64,000 bases of DNA, from NCBI GenBank assembly GCA_028023455.1, contig JAQFVV010012477.1, positions 2,316,650 through 2,380,649 on the forward strand, given 5' to 3'. The DNA is from Epiperipatus broadwayi. Lineage: Eukaryota > Onychophora > Udeonychophora > Euonychophora > Peripatidae. Positions 12,977-23,520 of this stretch are shown here, piece by piece. Numbering within the stretch: position 1 is the first letter of the stretch; each line of letters begins with the position of its first letter. Made by a program: the position numbers and the translations under genes. The notes under the pieces were generated by a model. The model had not been told where the DNA came from. It saw only the letters and a list, made by a program, of their open reading frames with translations, and did no database searches.

Positions 12977-14122
12977 TGATGACTTACAAACCTATTTAGC
13001 CTTGAACATTATTACACCGTTTATTTATATATGTAACAATAAATTTTGGATAATTTTAACAGTTTTTAGTTGGAAGTAACAGGGCATTCCAGTGACCTAT
13101 ATAAACGTGAATCGACTATAAACAGATTGAATTATATCAGTCTATCTTTTACTTTTGTTTGGGTTTATGCATAGTTGATTGATATTGTTGTAAATTAGAG
13201 ACTGAACATTTTAACTATTTCAATTTTATTTATATAATAAATAACTCGAAATTACTTTTTAAATAATCAAAGTATTAAGGCAAAGTCACACTTATAATAT
13301 CTTCCAAATATTAAATGTAACAGTAAATATAAATAGCTTAACCACACGTAATTGAAGCAGAAGTAACTATATCTCCCACTAAGTTCTGTAAATGTCAATC
13401 AAATATGAGTATATAGAATACAACCAATCTACCTTATAGCTTTGTGGATATTTAGGCTTAGGTCAATGACATATTTTAATTTTTGCCACTATAATTTTTA
13501 AGTTTTTATAGTTCATTGAAGTTTACATACATATATCAGTGTGGATTTGATTTCTATGAAATGTAATGAGTAATAAATAGTATGCCGAGATGCAACTGAA
13601 GAGAAGATTATGAATTCAAAAAACATACAAATATATGTATTGTAACAGAACGGGTCCTGGTCTTGCATAACAATAGACTTGATAGGCCACCAGAGTGGAT
13701 GAAAAAGCATATCTAGGATGCTTGAACTTCTAGAACCATACCCACCCCAATCTCACTTCTAGGAGATGAAATATTAGCATATGAACATACCTCAAATATC
13801 TGCATGTATACTCATCTCTTTTTTCCATCCTTAACTTCCATTTATTCCAGAATTCAAGTTTAGGGAGAATACACATAATATTCTACTACAGGGAATATTA
13901 ATATTACTATCTTTATTGTGTGAGCATGTGATAAATTGATAACTGAATAAAGAAAAATGCAAATGACAGTCTTTAATTTTAAATTATATGTTTAATAAAT
14001 TTACTCACAATTATTACAATTTATGCAAAGAAAGATTATAACAAAAGCAATTAATCTACTTAGATATCTATGACAATTCCTTGATTAATATGGTTAATAC
14101 TTATTAATCCAATGTCTTTTTT
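12977..14122. other. No recognised feature
   Basis: Mostly AT-rich. A slightly more GC-rich patch lies at about 13,640-13,760 with a short minus-strand frame (13,513-13,710) that has no motif I know. Confidence 0.5.
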
Positions 14123-15970
14123 CCTCAAAGAATAATCATTCAATATCAATACTAACAAAAAATATTAAAAGTTATTATTTAAATATATATATATTTGCTT
14201 GTTAATTTAGACTTTAGTAAAATCGATAATTCATTGTCTCCATATATTTATTGATTAATTAATACTAAACAATCTGGTGGTGATCTGGGAAACCCCCTTT
14301 TTATAATGATTTATTTCTATAATGATAGATAAGATCATTCACACTAGAAATTATTAATCATATATACTGAAAAGCAAATAAATTATGAAATGATTAGTAT
14401 CAACAAACAAAAACAATAAATAATAGTCTAATTGTACAAGTGTTGATAGTTAATGTATAAGAACATAAAATGTTACATCTACCCCTGGTGATGATTAAAT
14501 TCATCTGCAAACAGGTTCATACCTGACTCTATATTTTATTTCAATTTAAAATAAGGTTAATAAGGTTTTTTTCTTTTTCTAACATATCAAGAGTTTATTC
14601 CCCCACCCCTCAACCTATGATAAAGAAAATAAATAAATAGAACTTATAGATACATAAAATAAGAACATGACATCAACTTAAGGTAAATCAAATGTCTGTA
14701 AAGAAATAGGTCCTAAATGATTATATGTGTCTTTATTGCTACAATTAATGCTTCAATTGGTGGAGTTTGGGTATTCTAGAATATATATGATGGTAATCAG
14801 AATTTCTCTCTTCTATATAGCATACTTTGAGATGTTAAGTTAACAAATTTCCATCCAAGTAATAAAGTTGGTTGTGTCTTCAACATAAATGACCAGAAGC
14901 TGTATTGTTTCGAATTTGGTTTTGGCAGTTATAGCTCCATGGGTAATGAATCTCTTTCCATGAGGTAACTTCACACTTATCAACACATGGTTGTCTGTGT
15001 TTCTATAAAACTAATTGATCAAAGTCTTTGAGTTTGTTGAATAGCAAGGTATTGTCGACTGGAAATCTCAAGTTAAAGTTGATCTAACTGTCTGGATCAA
15101 GGTTGAAAATACTCTTGAAGTACAAATAAATTTACAGCTATTTCTGGGATTTATAATTTTAAATCATTTAGTTTGCTGGGTTTAAATTGTATGCTTTTAT
15201 TCTGGCTTTTATCTGTATGCAATGAAATGTTCTCATTTAATGTTTTTACTTTGATGCCTGCACATCTTTCTGTTCGAATGACACGTTTGAATTTTCCGCT
15301 CACAAAGTATATGTGTTGGTTGGCCAATGAGAATTTTTGATCTTTTTTTGAGAAGAAGTCATTTGTATATATGTTTTGCCAATCACCAAAATGAGGTTGT
15401 TCTTCTTAGTGTTAATTTGATTTTTTTCAAATGGTGAGTTGGAGTTCATGCATTGAGTTGATTATTTACATCATGTGTTATGATATATATATATAATGGA
15501 TTAATAATAATAATAATAATAAATTATTTATTATTTCCTTTCTTTTCATTTTTGTGATTTCTCATTTGCATCTAAATTTGATCATCTTTTTCTTATATTG
15601 TTGTAAATAATAATTTGTAAAGAGTATACTCATTACATAAGTAATATATATTAAGGCTATAACCTTAAGACTATGCACCTAAAATTATAAGAAAGGTAAG
15701 TATCAATATTTAAGTTTTACAGTTTTGTTTGAATATGTGTTTCGTCACATGTTTGTTAAATATTTAATTATAGAAACAATTAAATGTTTCTCAGCTTCAA
15801 TGCTTGTGAATATTTTCATCTCTTGGGAATACGTTTAATCTGGTTTACATTCTCTTTATACATATAACTTACTTTATATTATATGTAGGGAATGTTGTTA
15901 TTGGGGGTATTGGAATTGCAGTAACTAAGGGTGTTTAATGGTTTTAGTGGGGTGCAAGACCACATCTTAC
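14123..15970 (-). repeat. 3' LTR of the retrotransposon
   Basis: About 1,848 bp, collinear with 18,325-23,520 once the satellite array is removed. Shared edges are CCTCAAAGAATAATCA at the low end and ACCACATCTTAC at the high end. The TA run near 15,485-15,495, followed here by an AAT run, marks the site at which the other LTR received the array. A stretch at about 15,643-15,690 resembles the end of family C (TTAAGGCTATAACCTTAAG) and is absent from the other LTR, so it may be a later small insertion. Confidence 0.7.
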
Positions 15971-15992
15971 TTATCCCCCCAATAAAAAGGAG
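15971..15992 (-). other. Candidate polypurine tract
   Basis: On the minus strand this reads as an A/G-rich stretch with six consecutive G, ending directly at the start of the 3' LTR. That is the expected position of the plus-strand primer tract of an LTR element. Confidence 0.5.
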
Positions 15993-16616
15993 TTAGTTTT
16001 TGGTGTTTTATTATCTATCATTAAGGGTTGTTACACAAAAATTAATTTAAACTTCCCTCATTTTTTTACTAGGGTATGTTGATTTAGAGTTATAATTTAA
16101 GACTGGCCTATCATCTCGTATTAGGATTTCTTGAATATTTAAGTTAAACTATGTCCACATGAGTCTTTTTCCCAAATCTGACTTTAATCCATATATTTGA
16201 TAGTACAAACCAGGAAATATCCATGATTACATTTCTTCATATTATAATGAGATACCAACTCTTTTAATAATTGAATATCTAGTTATAAATATGAGTAAGT
16301 TTAGATTTGGATAACTTATGCATTAGTTAAAATATGTGTTTCAAAGTACATGTCTTGCTCCTTTAATTTAGACTGAGTGGACTTTATGTTAATAACAGTT
16401 AAATGGGAGAGTTATCATTATTTTATAAATGGAAAACACATGGGGGTATTCAGTCTTAGGTAATGGTAGTGATAATATAGTTCATTATTTTATTTAGAAA
16501 TAATAAGTTCTTTTTAAAATCTAGTTTTATACACATATGCATCATTCCTTTTTGACTTTCTTTAACTTAATATAGTTGTATATATTCCTAATTAAGATTA
16601 TTATATGGGAATTAAA

Positions 16617-17000
16617 TTAGTACACTGTATGTTTATATAGATTTTTTTGTATTACAATGAAGAAAGAGAATGATTTCATTTTTCCTTGATAAGGCTTCAA
16701 CAATTTTGCATTATCAGACCCTCTGATTTCATTTTCATTGTCCAACCAGTATGAATTTGGACTGTCACATTTAATGATTGTAAATGGACCTTTATACATG
16801 ATTCAGAGATTATGTAACACAAATTGTTTGGATTACTAACATGACAGGTTTTGATGAACATTTTAACTCCAAGTTTGAATTGTTAATTTGGTTTGTTTTT
16901 GTTTTTGCCTCATTTTTTACTCATTTTTATCATTATGTGATATGTGTTCATTCAATCTTTTTTTGATCAATGAGTGATTCAACCAGCATAGACATAGATT
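16617..17000 (-). pseudogene. Integrase C-terminal fragment
   Basis: The minus-strand frame at 16,617-16,799 carries YKGPFTII at its N terminus (residues 2-9) and LLKPY at residues 33-37. These bracket the small beta-barrel of Ty3/Gypsy integrase C termini, whose usual pattern is GPF, then a YxL-type strand, then LKPY. Upstream, after a frameshift near 16,800, translation continues as FKLGVKMFIKT, the stretch that normally precedes GPF. Further stops follow. This domain helps position DNA ends during integration in active relatives. Here it is broken, and the catalytic DDE core is not visible upstream. It is the strongest protein-level evidence for an LTR element between the two repeats. Confidence 0.65.
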
Positions 17001-17149
17001 TTTGAAAAAGTATTGGAATGTGTTGGATTTATTTTTCTTTTAATGCTTCTAATTTGTTGGAATATTCATAATCCAATTTTTTTGAATCTTTGATTTATGG
17101 AAGTGTTAATACTATCTAGTTGGTTTAACTGACCATTTTCTGTTGACTA

Positions 17150-17900
17150 TTGTGGTTTTCAATTAATTTTTCAACACTATTTTTATTTTGTATTACCTCC
17201 TTTCAGTCTTAAGTTGAGATATTTTTGATTATTTTCTACAGAATTAAATTTCTTTTTGTGAATTTCTAGCTTACTGCCTTGTTATTTTTTTAGACAGATT
17301 AATTTTTATCTGTAAATTTTCTACTTGTTCAATGATCTCAGTCTAGTATTATTTCTGATATTATTCACTTTTCAATTCAAAGTTATCCTAGACCTGTTTA
17401 ATTTCTATGCACTTGGCATCTAATTTTCACTCAATTTTCTTTTCAAATCCCTCAAATCTTTGTTCACATTTGTAACTCTTTTTGTCTATAACTTTCTCTA
17501 ATTGTAGCAATTTACTACTGACATCTGTCTGTAATTGAGTTATAACAGTATTTTGCTTTGCTATATTTGCTTTTAATTCAGTTTTCACATTTTCCATCTT
17601 TCAGCTAAATCAATTGTTACATTTTCCATCCTTTTAGATAAATCAACTGTTATATTTGCTGACCTTTGCTGCATCAGCATCACCAATTGATTAAGCAAGA
17701 CACCATTTGTGTTTGCTTTCTTTTCTCCTTGTTTTTTTTTTTTTTTGGAATCATAGTTATTTCTGGTGATTTGACCCCCCCCCCCAATATATTAATCTTG
17801 GGTTTTGCATTTAGATTTTCTAGAAAGGAAATCTCTATTTTGCCTCCATCTGTATCATCTCATTCTTCATTTTCCTTTTCTCTTCATTAATAGTTTCAGA
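17150..17900 (-). pseudogene. Gag-like coiled-coil remnant
   Basis: Minus-strand translation across shifts yields a heptad-rich, charged region with runs such as NQLVMLMQQRS and repeated variants of a VTIDLAER/VDLSKRM unit. This resembles the N-terminal coiled coil of many invertebrate Gypsy gag proteins. The DNA shows matching internal near-repeats (ATTTTCCATC twice, about 17,589 and 17,621). Capsid and zinc knuckle were not recognised. Being 5' of the integrase fragment on the same strand fits gag. The T12/C11 tracts at 17,736-17,782 probably arose after decay. Confidence 0.4.
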
Positions 17901-18310
17901 CTGCATCATTTTATTTACTTCTAATGATCATCTACCTTATCCTTGAGTTTATATTATTCTTTATTTTTTGTTTTAGATTATTTACTAAGCTTTTATTTCA
18001 GAAATTAATCTTTATGTATATCCAACTATATTAATAAACATCGTGGGAAGATCTATCATCACTATATTTTAATGTATTTGCCAAAAGAAAAGTATTTTAA
18101 CTAAGCTGTTATTCCGATTGATTTCATTTTTACTACTTTTATATATCACTATTTAATCTTTTTAAATGGTTGATTACATACTATATTATGCAATTTTAAT
18201 CATTAATAGTTTTTAATTACTCTAGTTCAATTTAGCGCATCGAAAACAAAAAATGTACCAGAAGTTACTATCTTTATCACTGAAATTATCGAATAGTAAT
18301 ATCAATCTAA

Positions 18311-18323
18311 GATTCATGGCCCA
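18311..18323 (-). other. Candidate primer-binding site
   Basis: On the minus strand, one base after the end of the 5' LTR, the sequence begins TGGGCCATGAATC. A TGG start at this place is typical of a tRNA primer-binding site (complement of the CCA end). I cannot name the tRNA. Confidence 0.4.
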
Positions 18324-19762
18324 GCCTCAAAGAATAATCATCCAATATCAACACTAACAAAAAGAAATTAAAAATTGTTATTATTTCTGTATACACTTGC
18401 TTGCTAATTTAGACTTTAGTAAAATCGTAATTCATTGTCTCCAACATATTTATTGATTAATTCACATTAAACAACATGGTGGTGGTCTGGGATCTCTCTT
18501 TCTATAATGAGAAAAAAGACCATTTATGCCAGACATTGTTAATCATATATACTGGAAAACAAATGAATGATGAAAAGATTAATATCAACAAACAAACAAC
18601 AAATAACAGTGTAACTGTACAAGTAGTGGGAGTTAATGTGTAAGAACATAAAATGTTACCTCTAACCTTAGTGATGATTAAATTCATCTGCAAGCAAGTT
18701 CACACCTGACCCTATATTTTATTTCAATTTAAAATAAGGCTAATAATGTTTTTTTCTCTTTTCTAACATATCAAGAATTTATCCCCCCCCCTCAACCTAT
18801 GGTAAAGGAAATAAATAAATAAAAATATAGATATATAAAATAAGAACATAACATCAATCTAAGGTAAATCAAAAGTCTATAAAGGAATATGTCCTAAAAG
18901 GATTATACATGTCCTTATTGCTACAGTAAATGTTTCTATTAATATGATTTGAGTGTTATAGAATATATATGATGCTGATCAGAATTTTTCTCTTTTATAT
19001 AGCATGCCTTGAGATATTAAGTTTACTCCATCATATTTAAGCAGTAAAGTTGGCAGTGTCTTCAGCATAGATGATCAGATGTTGTGTTGAGTCAAATTCA
19101 GTTTTGGTAGTTATAGATCCATGGGTGATGAATCTCTTCTTATGATGCAATTTCACAATTAGCAGCACATGGTTATCTGTGTTTCTATATACATAGTTGA
19201 ACAAAATTCTTCAGTGTGTTCAAAAGCAAGGTATTGCCTATTGGGAATCTCAAGATAAAGTTGATCTAACTCTCCAGCTCAAGATTGAAAATATGGTTGA
19301 ATTATCAAATAAATTTAGAACTATTTCTGAGATTTATTATTTAAAATTCCTTAGTTTGCTGGGCTTAAATCTGTAGGATTTTATTATAGCTTTTCTCCAT
19401 ATTCAATCAGATATTCTTGTTTAAGATTTTTACTTTGATGGCTGCAGATCTTTCTATTTAAATGACATTTGATTTTCTGTTTACAAAGTATATGTATTGT
19501 TTAGACAAGAGTTTTTGGTCTCTTTTCTGAGGTCATTTGTCTATATATTTTTCCAATCACCAAAATATGGTTATTCTTTTTAGTGTTAATTTGACTCATT
19601 CAAATGGCTAGGTTGTGTTCATGCATTGAGTTGATTATTTACATCATGTGTTACGATATATATATATATGTCCACAGATGGCGTTCTACCAAAAACTTCC
19701 ATCAACCGTATGTTTTGTTACATAAACGTCAGAGTAGTTAGTATTCACTATCTCTAACTATA

Positions 19763-19820
19763 ATTCCACTTTCAGATCATGATTTCAAGCTATTTGCTAT
19801 CGTCAGTGAAAGACAGGAAT
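19763..19820 (-). ncRNA. Type I hammerhead ribozyme, satellite unit 1
   Basis: Read on the minus strand: stem I is CTTTCA with TGAAAG (6 bp) directly flanking the core, then a TGT/T internal loop, then ATTCC with GGAAT (5 bp). The core is CTGACGA. Stem II is AGC/GCT with loop AAATA, beginning after a U-U opposition next to the core. GAAA follows. Stem III is the short palindrome ATCATGAT. The cleavage triplet is AUC, so self-cleavage is predicted between plus 19,775 and 19,774. Bulged stem I plus a loop on stem II is the arrangement that gives loop-loop contacts in active natural hammerheads. The very short stem III suggests activity mainly as a dimer or in tandem transcripts, as known for satellite and retrozyme hammerheads. 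The U-U in place of the usual G-C next to the core is the main weakness. Confidence 0.8.
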
Positions 19821-20171
19821 AAAGAAACTAGATCTAAATACAAACTCTGAGCGTTTATGAAACAATTTCTATTCAGCTTGCAAGCGTGAATTTTTTAAAC
19901 ACGTAATGTCTTCAAACTCAGCATAGCAAACCAGATAGCTATATGGGTCTGATCTCAGTTCAGCATCACCACATAGTAGAAGCCTCTGCAATCTATATCA
20001 TTGCAAGAAAGACCTCAAAGGTACATTTATGATAAACAAAAATGCAAGTTAAAAAACTTGCTAACGCTTGTATTTATGTCCACAGATGGCGTTCTACCAA
20101 AAACGCCCATCAAGCGTATGTTTTGTTTACATAAACGTCAGAGTAGTTAGTATTCACTATCTCTAACTATA

Positions 20172-20229
20172 ATTCCACTTTCAGATCATGATTTCAAGCT
20201 ATTTGCTATCGTCAGTGAAAGACAGGAAT
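20172..20229 (-). ncRNA. Type I hammerhead ribozyme, satellite unit 2
   Basis: Identical in core and stems to the unit 1 ribozyme. Predicted cleavage lies between 20,184 and 20,183. Cutting at successive units would release RNA monomers of about 409 nt. Confidence 0.8.
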
Positions 20230-20580
20230 AAAGAAACTAGATCTAAATACAAACTCTGAGCGTTTATGAAACAATTTCTATTCAGCTTGCAAGCGTGAAT
20301 TTTTTAGACACGTAATGTCTTCAAACTCAGCATAGCAAACCAGATAGCTATATGGGTCTGATCTCAGTTCAGCATCACCACATAGTAGAAGCCTCTGCAA
20401 TCTATATCATTGCAAGAAAGACCTCAAAGGTACATTTATGATAAACAAAAATGCAAGTTAAAAAACTTGCTAACGCTTGTATTTATGTCCACAGATGGCG
20501 TTCTACCAAAAACGCCCATCAAGCGTATGTTTTGTTTACATAAACGTCAGAGTAGTTAGTATTCACTATCTCTAACTATA

Positions 20581-20638
20581 ATTCCACTTTCAGATCATGA
20601 TTTCAAGCTATTTGCTATCGTCAGTGAAAGACAGGAAT
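20581..20638 (-). ncRNA. Type I hammerhead ribozyme, satellite unit 3
   Basis: Same 58 nt motif, core CTGACGA, GAAA and AUC cleavage triplet conserved, both parts of stem I intact. Confidence 0.8.
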
Positions 20639-20989
20639 AAAGAAACTAGATCTAAATACAAACTCTGAGCGTTTATGAAACAATTTCTATTCAGCTTGCA
20701 AGCGTGAATTTTTTAGACACGTAATGTCTTCAAACTCAGCATAGCAAACCAGATAGCTATATGGGTCTGATCTCAGTTCAGCATCACCACATAGTAGAAG
20801 CCTCTGCAATCTATATCATTGCAAGAAAGACCTCAAAGGTACATTTATGATAAACAAAAATGCAAGTTAAAAAACTTGCTAACGCTTGTATTTATGTCCA
20901 CAGATGGCGTTCTACCAAAAACGCCCATCAAGCGTATGTTTTGTTTACATAAACGTCAGAGTAATTAGTATTCACTATCTCTAACTATA

Positions 20990-21047
20990 ATTCCACTTTC
21001 AGATCATGATTTCAAGCTATTTGCTATCGTCAGTGAAAGACAGGAAT
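20990..21047 (-). ncRNA. Type I hammerhead ribozyme, satellite unit 4
   Basis: Same 58 nt motif, unchanged. The substitutions of this unit fall outside the ribozyme (for example near 20,963 and 21,161). Confidence 0.8.
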
Positions 21048-21398
21048 AAAGAAACTAGATCTAAATACAAACTCTGAGCGTTTATGAAACAATTTCTATT
21101 CAGCTTGCAAGCGTGAATTTTTTAGACACGTAATGTCTTCAAACTCAGCATAGCAAACCATATAGCTATATGGGTCTGATCTCAGTTCAGCATCACCACA
21201 TAGTAGAAGCCTCTGCAATCTATATCATTGCAAGAAAGACCTCAAAGGTACATTTATGATAAACAAAAATGCAAGTTAAAAAACTTGCTAACGCTTGTAT
21301 TTATGTCCACAGATGGTGTTCTACCAAAAACGCCCATCAAGCGTATGTTTTGTTTACATAAACGTCAGGGTAGTTAGTATTCACTATCTCTAACTATA

Positions 21399-21456
21399 AT
21401 TCCACTTTCAGATCATGATTTCAAGCTATTTGCTATCGTCAGTGAAAGACAGGAAT
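21399..21456 (-). ncRNA. Type I hammerhead ribozyme, satellite unit 5
   Basis: Same 58 nt motif, unchanged, although this unit carries several substitutions elsewhere (for example near 21,317, 21,369 and 21,489). Confidence 0.8.
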
Positions 21457-21807
21457 AAAGAAACTAGATCTAAATACAAACTCTGAGCATTTATGAAACA
21501 ATTTCTATTCAGCTTGCAAGCGTGAATTTTTTAGACACGTAATGTCTTCAAACTCAGCATAGCAAACCAGATAGCTATATGGGTCTGATCTCAGTTCAGC
21601 ATCACCACATAGTAGAAGCCTCTGCAATCTATATAATTGCAAGAAAGACCTCAAAGGTACATTTATGATAAACAAAAATGCAAGTTAAAAAACTTGCTAA
21701 TGCTTGTATTTATGTCCACAGATGGCGTTCTACCAAAAACGCCCATCAAGCGTATGTTTTGTTTACATAAACGTCAGAGTAGTTAGTATTCACTATCTCT
21801 AACTATA

Positions 21808-21865
21808 ATTCCACTTTCAGATCATGATTTCAAGCTATTTGCTATCGTCAGTGAAAGACAGGAAT
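21808..21865 (-). ncRNA. Type I hammerhead ribozyme, satellite unit 6
   Basis: Same 58 nt motif, unchanged. Confidence 0.8.
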
Positions 21866-22214
21866 AAAGAAACTAGATCTAAATACAAACTCTGAGCGTT
21901 TATGAAACAATTTCTATTCTGCTTGCAAGCGTGAATTTTTTAGACACGTAATGTCTTCAAACTCAGCATAGCAAACCAGATAGCTATATGGGTCTGATCT
22001 CAGTTCAGCATCACCACATAGTAGAAGCCTCTGCAATCTATATCATTGCAAGAAAGACCTCAAAGGTACATTTATGATAAACAAAAATGCAAGTTAAAAA
22101 CTTGCTAACGCTTGTATTTATGTCCACAGATGGCGTTCTACCAAAAACACCCATCAAGCGTATGTTTGTTTACATAAACGTCAGAGTAGTTAGTATTCAC
22201 TATCTCTAACTATA

Positions 22215-22272
22215 ATTCCACTTTCAGATCATGATTTCAAGCTATTTGCTATCGTCAGTGAAAGACAGGAAT
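22215..22272 (-). ncRNA. Type I hammerhead ribozyme, satellite unit 7
   Basis: Same 58 nt motif, unchanged. A one-base deletion in the T run upstream in this unit shifts its position by one. Confidence 0.8.
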
Positions 22273-22623
22273 AAAGAAACTAGATCTAAATACAAACTCT
22301 GAGCGTTTATGAAACAATTTCTATTCAGCTTGCAAGCGTGAATTTTTTAGACACGTAATGTCTTCAAACTCAGCATAGCAAACCAGATAGCTATATGGGT
22401 CTGATCTCAGTTCAGCATCACCACATAGTAGAAGCCTCTGCAATCTATATAATTGCAAGAAAGACCTCAAAGGTACATTTATGATAAACAAAAATGCAAG
22501 TTAAAAAACTTGCTAACGCTTGTATTTATGTCCACAGATGGCGTTCTACCAAAAACGCCCATCAAGCGTATGTTTTGTTTACATAAACGTCAGAGTAGTT
22601 AGTATTCACTATCTCTAACTATA

Positions 22624-22681
22624 ATTCCACTTTCAGATCATGATTTCAAGCTATTTGCTATCGTCAGTGAAAGACAGGAAT
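22624..22681 (-). ncRNA. Type I hammerhead ribozyme, satellite unit 8
   Basis: Same 58 nt motif, unchanged. This is the last complete unit before the inverted end. Confidence 0.8.
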
Positions 22682-22889
22682 AAAGAAACTAGATCTAAAT
22701 ACAAACTCTGAGCGTTTATGAAACAATTTCTATTCAGCTTGCAAGCGTGAATTTTTTAGACACGTAATGTCTTCAAACTCAGCATAGCAAACCAGATAGC
22801 TATATGGGTCTGATCTCAGTTCAGCATCACCACATAGTAGAAGCCTCTGCAATCTATATCATTGCAAGAAAGACCTCAAAGGTACATTT

Positions 22890-23082
22890 ATGATAAACAA
22901 AAATGCAAGTTAAAAAACTTGCTAACGCTTGTATTTATGTCCACAGATGGCGTTCTACCAAAAACGCCCATCAAGCGTATGTAAACAAAACATACGCTTG
23001 ATGGGCGTTTTTGGTAGAACGCCATCTGTGGACATAAATACAAGCGTTAGCAAGTTTTTTAACTTGCATTTTTGTTTATCAT
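22890..23082. repeat. Palindrome closing the satellite (93 bp arms, 7 bp spacer)
   Basis: 22,890-22,982 and 22,990-23,082 appear as exact inverted copies around AAACAAA. The left arm is the end of unit 8 plus the first 44 bp of a ninth unit; the right arm is the same segment flipped. A transcript would form a very long hairpin. Confidence 0.9.
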
Positions 23083-23520
23083 ATATATATATGATGGATT
23101 AATAACAAAAAATTATTTAATATTTTCTTCCTTTATGTTTGTTATGATTTTTTCACTTGCATCTAAATTTGATCATATTTTTTTTATATTATTGTAAAAT
23201 GTATATATTAAACAATAATTAATGAGAGATTTTTTATAATAAAGGTAAGTATCAATATTTAAGTTTACAATTTAGTTTGGATTATGTGTTTTATCATATG
23301 TTTGTTAAATATTTAATTATAGAAACAATTAAATGTTGCTCAGCTACAATGCTTCTGAACATTTTCATCTTTCAGGAATACATTTTATTTGGTTTACATT
23401 TTCTTTATACATATAACTTACTTTATATTATATGTAGGGAATGTTGATATTGTGGGTATTGGGATTAAAATAGCTAAGAGTGTTTAATGTTTCTTGGTGG
23501 GATGTAAGACCACATCTTAC

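Larger units (their letters stand above)
19670..23082 (-). repeat. Hammerhead-encoding satellite: eight 408-409 bp units plus an inverted partial unit
   Basis: Units start (GTCCACAGATGG) at 19,670, 20,078, 20,487, 20,896, 21,305, 21,714, 22,122 and 22,530; a ninth, truncated unit starts at 22,939. Units 2-8 differ by only a few substitutions or single-base indels. Unit 1 is more diverged near its outer end. Each unit holds one hammerhead ribozyme on the minus strand and a hairpin GCAAGTT/AACTTGC near its right end. The array terminates in a 93 bp inverted partial copy. It has no coding capacity. The annotated strand is that of the ribozyme. The architecture resembles animal retrozymes and Penelope-like element insertions; the mobilising enzyme is not encoded here. 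Confidence 0.9.
14123..23520 (-). mobile_element. Degenerate LTR retrotransposon (Gypsy-like), minus strand
   Basis: Two direct repeats, 14,123-15,970 and 18,325-23,520, flank an internal region of 2.35 kb. The internal region holds gag-like coiled-coil remnants and an integrase C-terminal fragment in the correct order for minus-strand transcription. A purine-rich tract (minus strand, plus 15,971-15,992) abuts the 3' LTR. A TGG-starting stretch, a candidate primer-binding site, lies one base inside the 5' LTR. Protease, reverse transcriptase and RNase H were not found, so most of pol is deleted or unreadable. The LTRs are well diverged, indicating an old insertion. I could not identify a target-site duplication. 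A 3.4 kb satellite array later entered the 5' LTR. Confidence 0.7.
18325..23520 (-). repeat. 5' LTR, split by a 3.4 kb satellite insertion
   Basis: Matches 14,123-15,970 along its length. Collinearity breaks exactly at the TA run (about 19,657-19,669) and resumes at about 23,083 with a TA run followed by GATGGATTAATAA, the sequence that follows the TA run in the other LTR. Without the array it is about 1.78 kb. The array was therefore acquired after the retrotransposon inserted. Confidence 0.7.

Noticed and set aside
17666-17890. 74-residue plus-strand frame with Phe and Pro runs
   Set aside because: Shadow of poly-T and poly-C tracts opposite the gag-like remnant.
19670-23082. CRISPR array or bacterial repeat
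   Set aside because: Units are 408-409 bp, nearly identical throughout and without unique spacers; the context is eukaryotic.
19670-23082. Helitron 3' end (hairpin near unit end)
   Set aside because: The GCAAGTT/AACTTGC hairpin is not followed by CTRR at an element boundary, and the array sits in TA repeats rather than between A and T.
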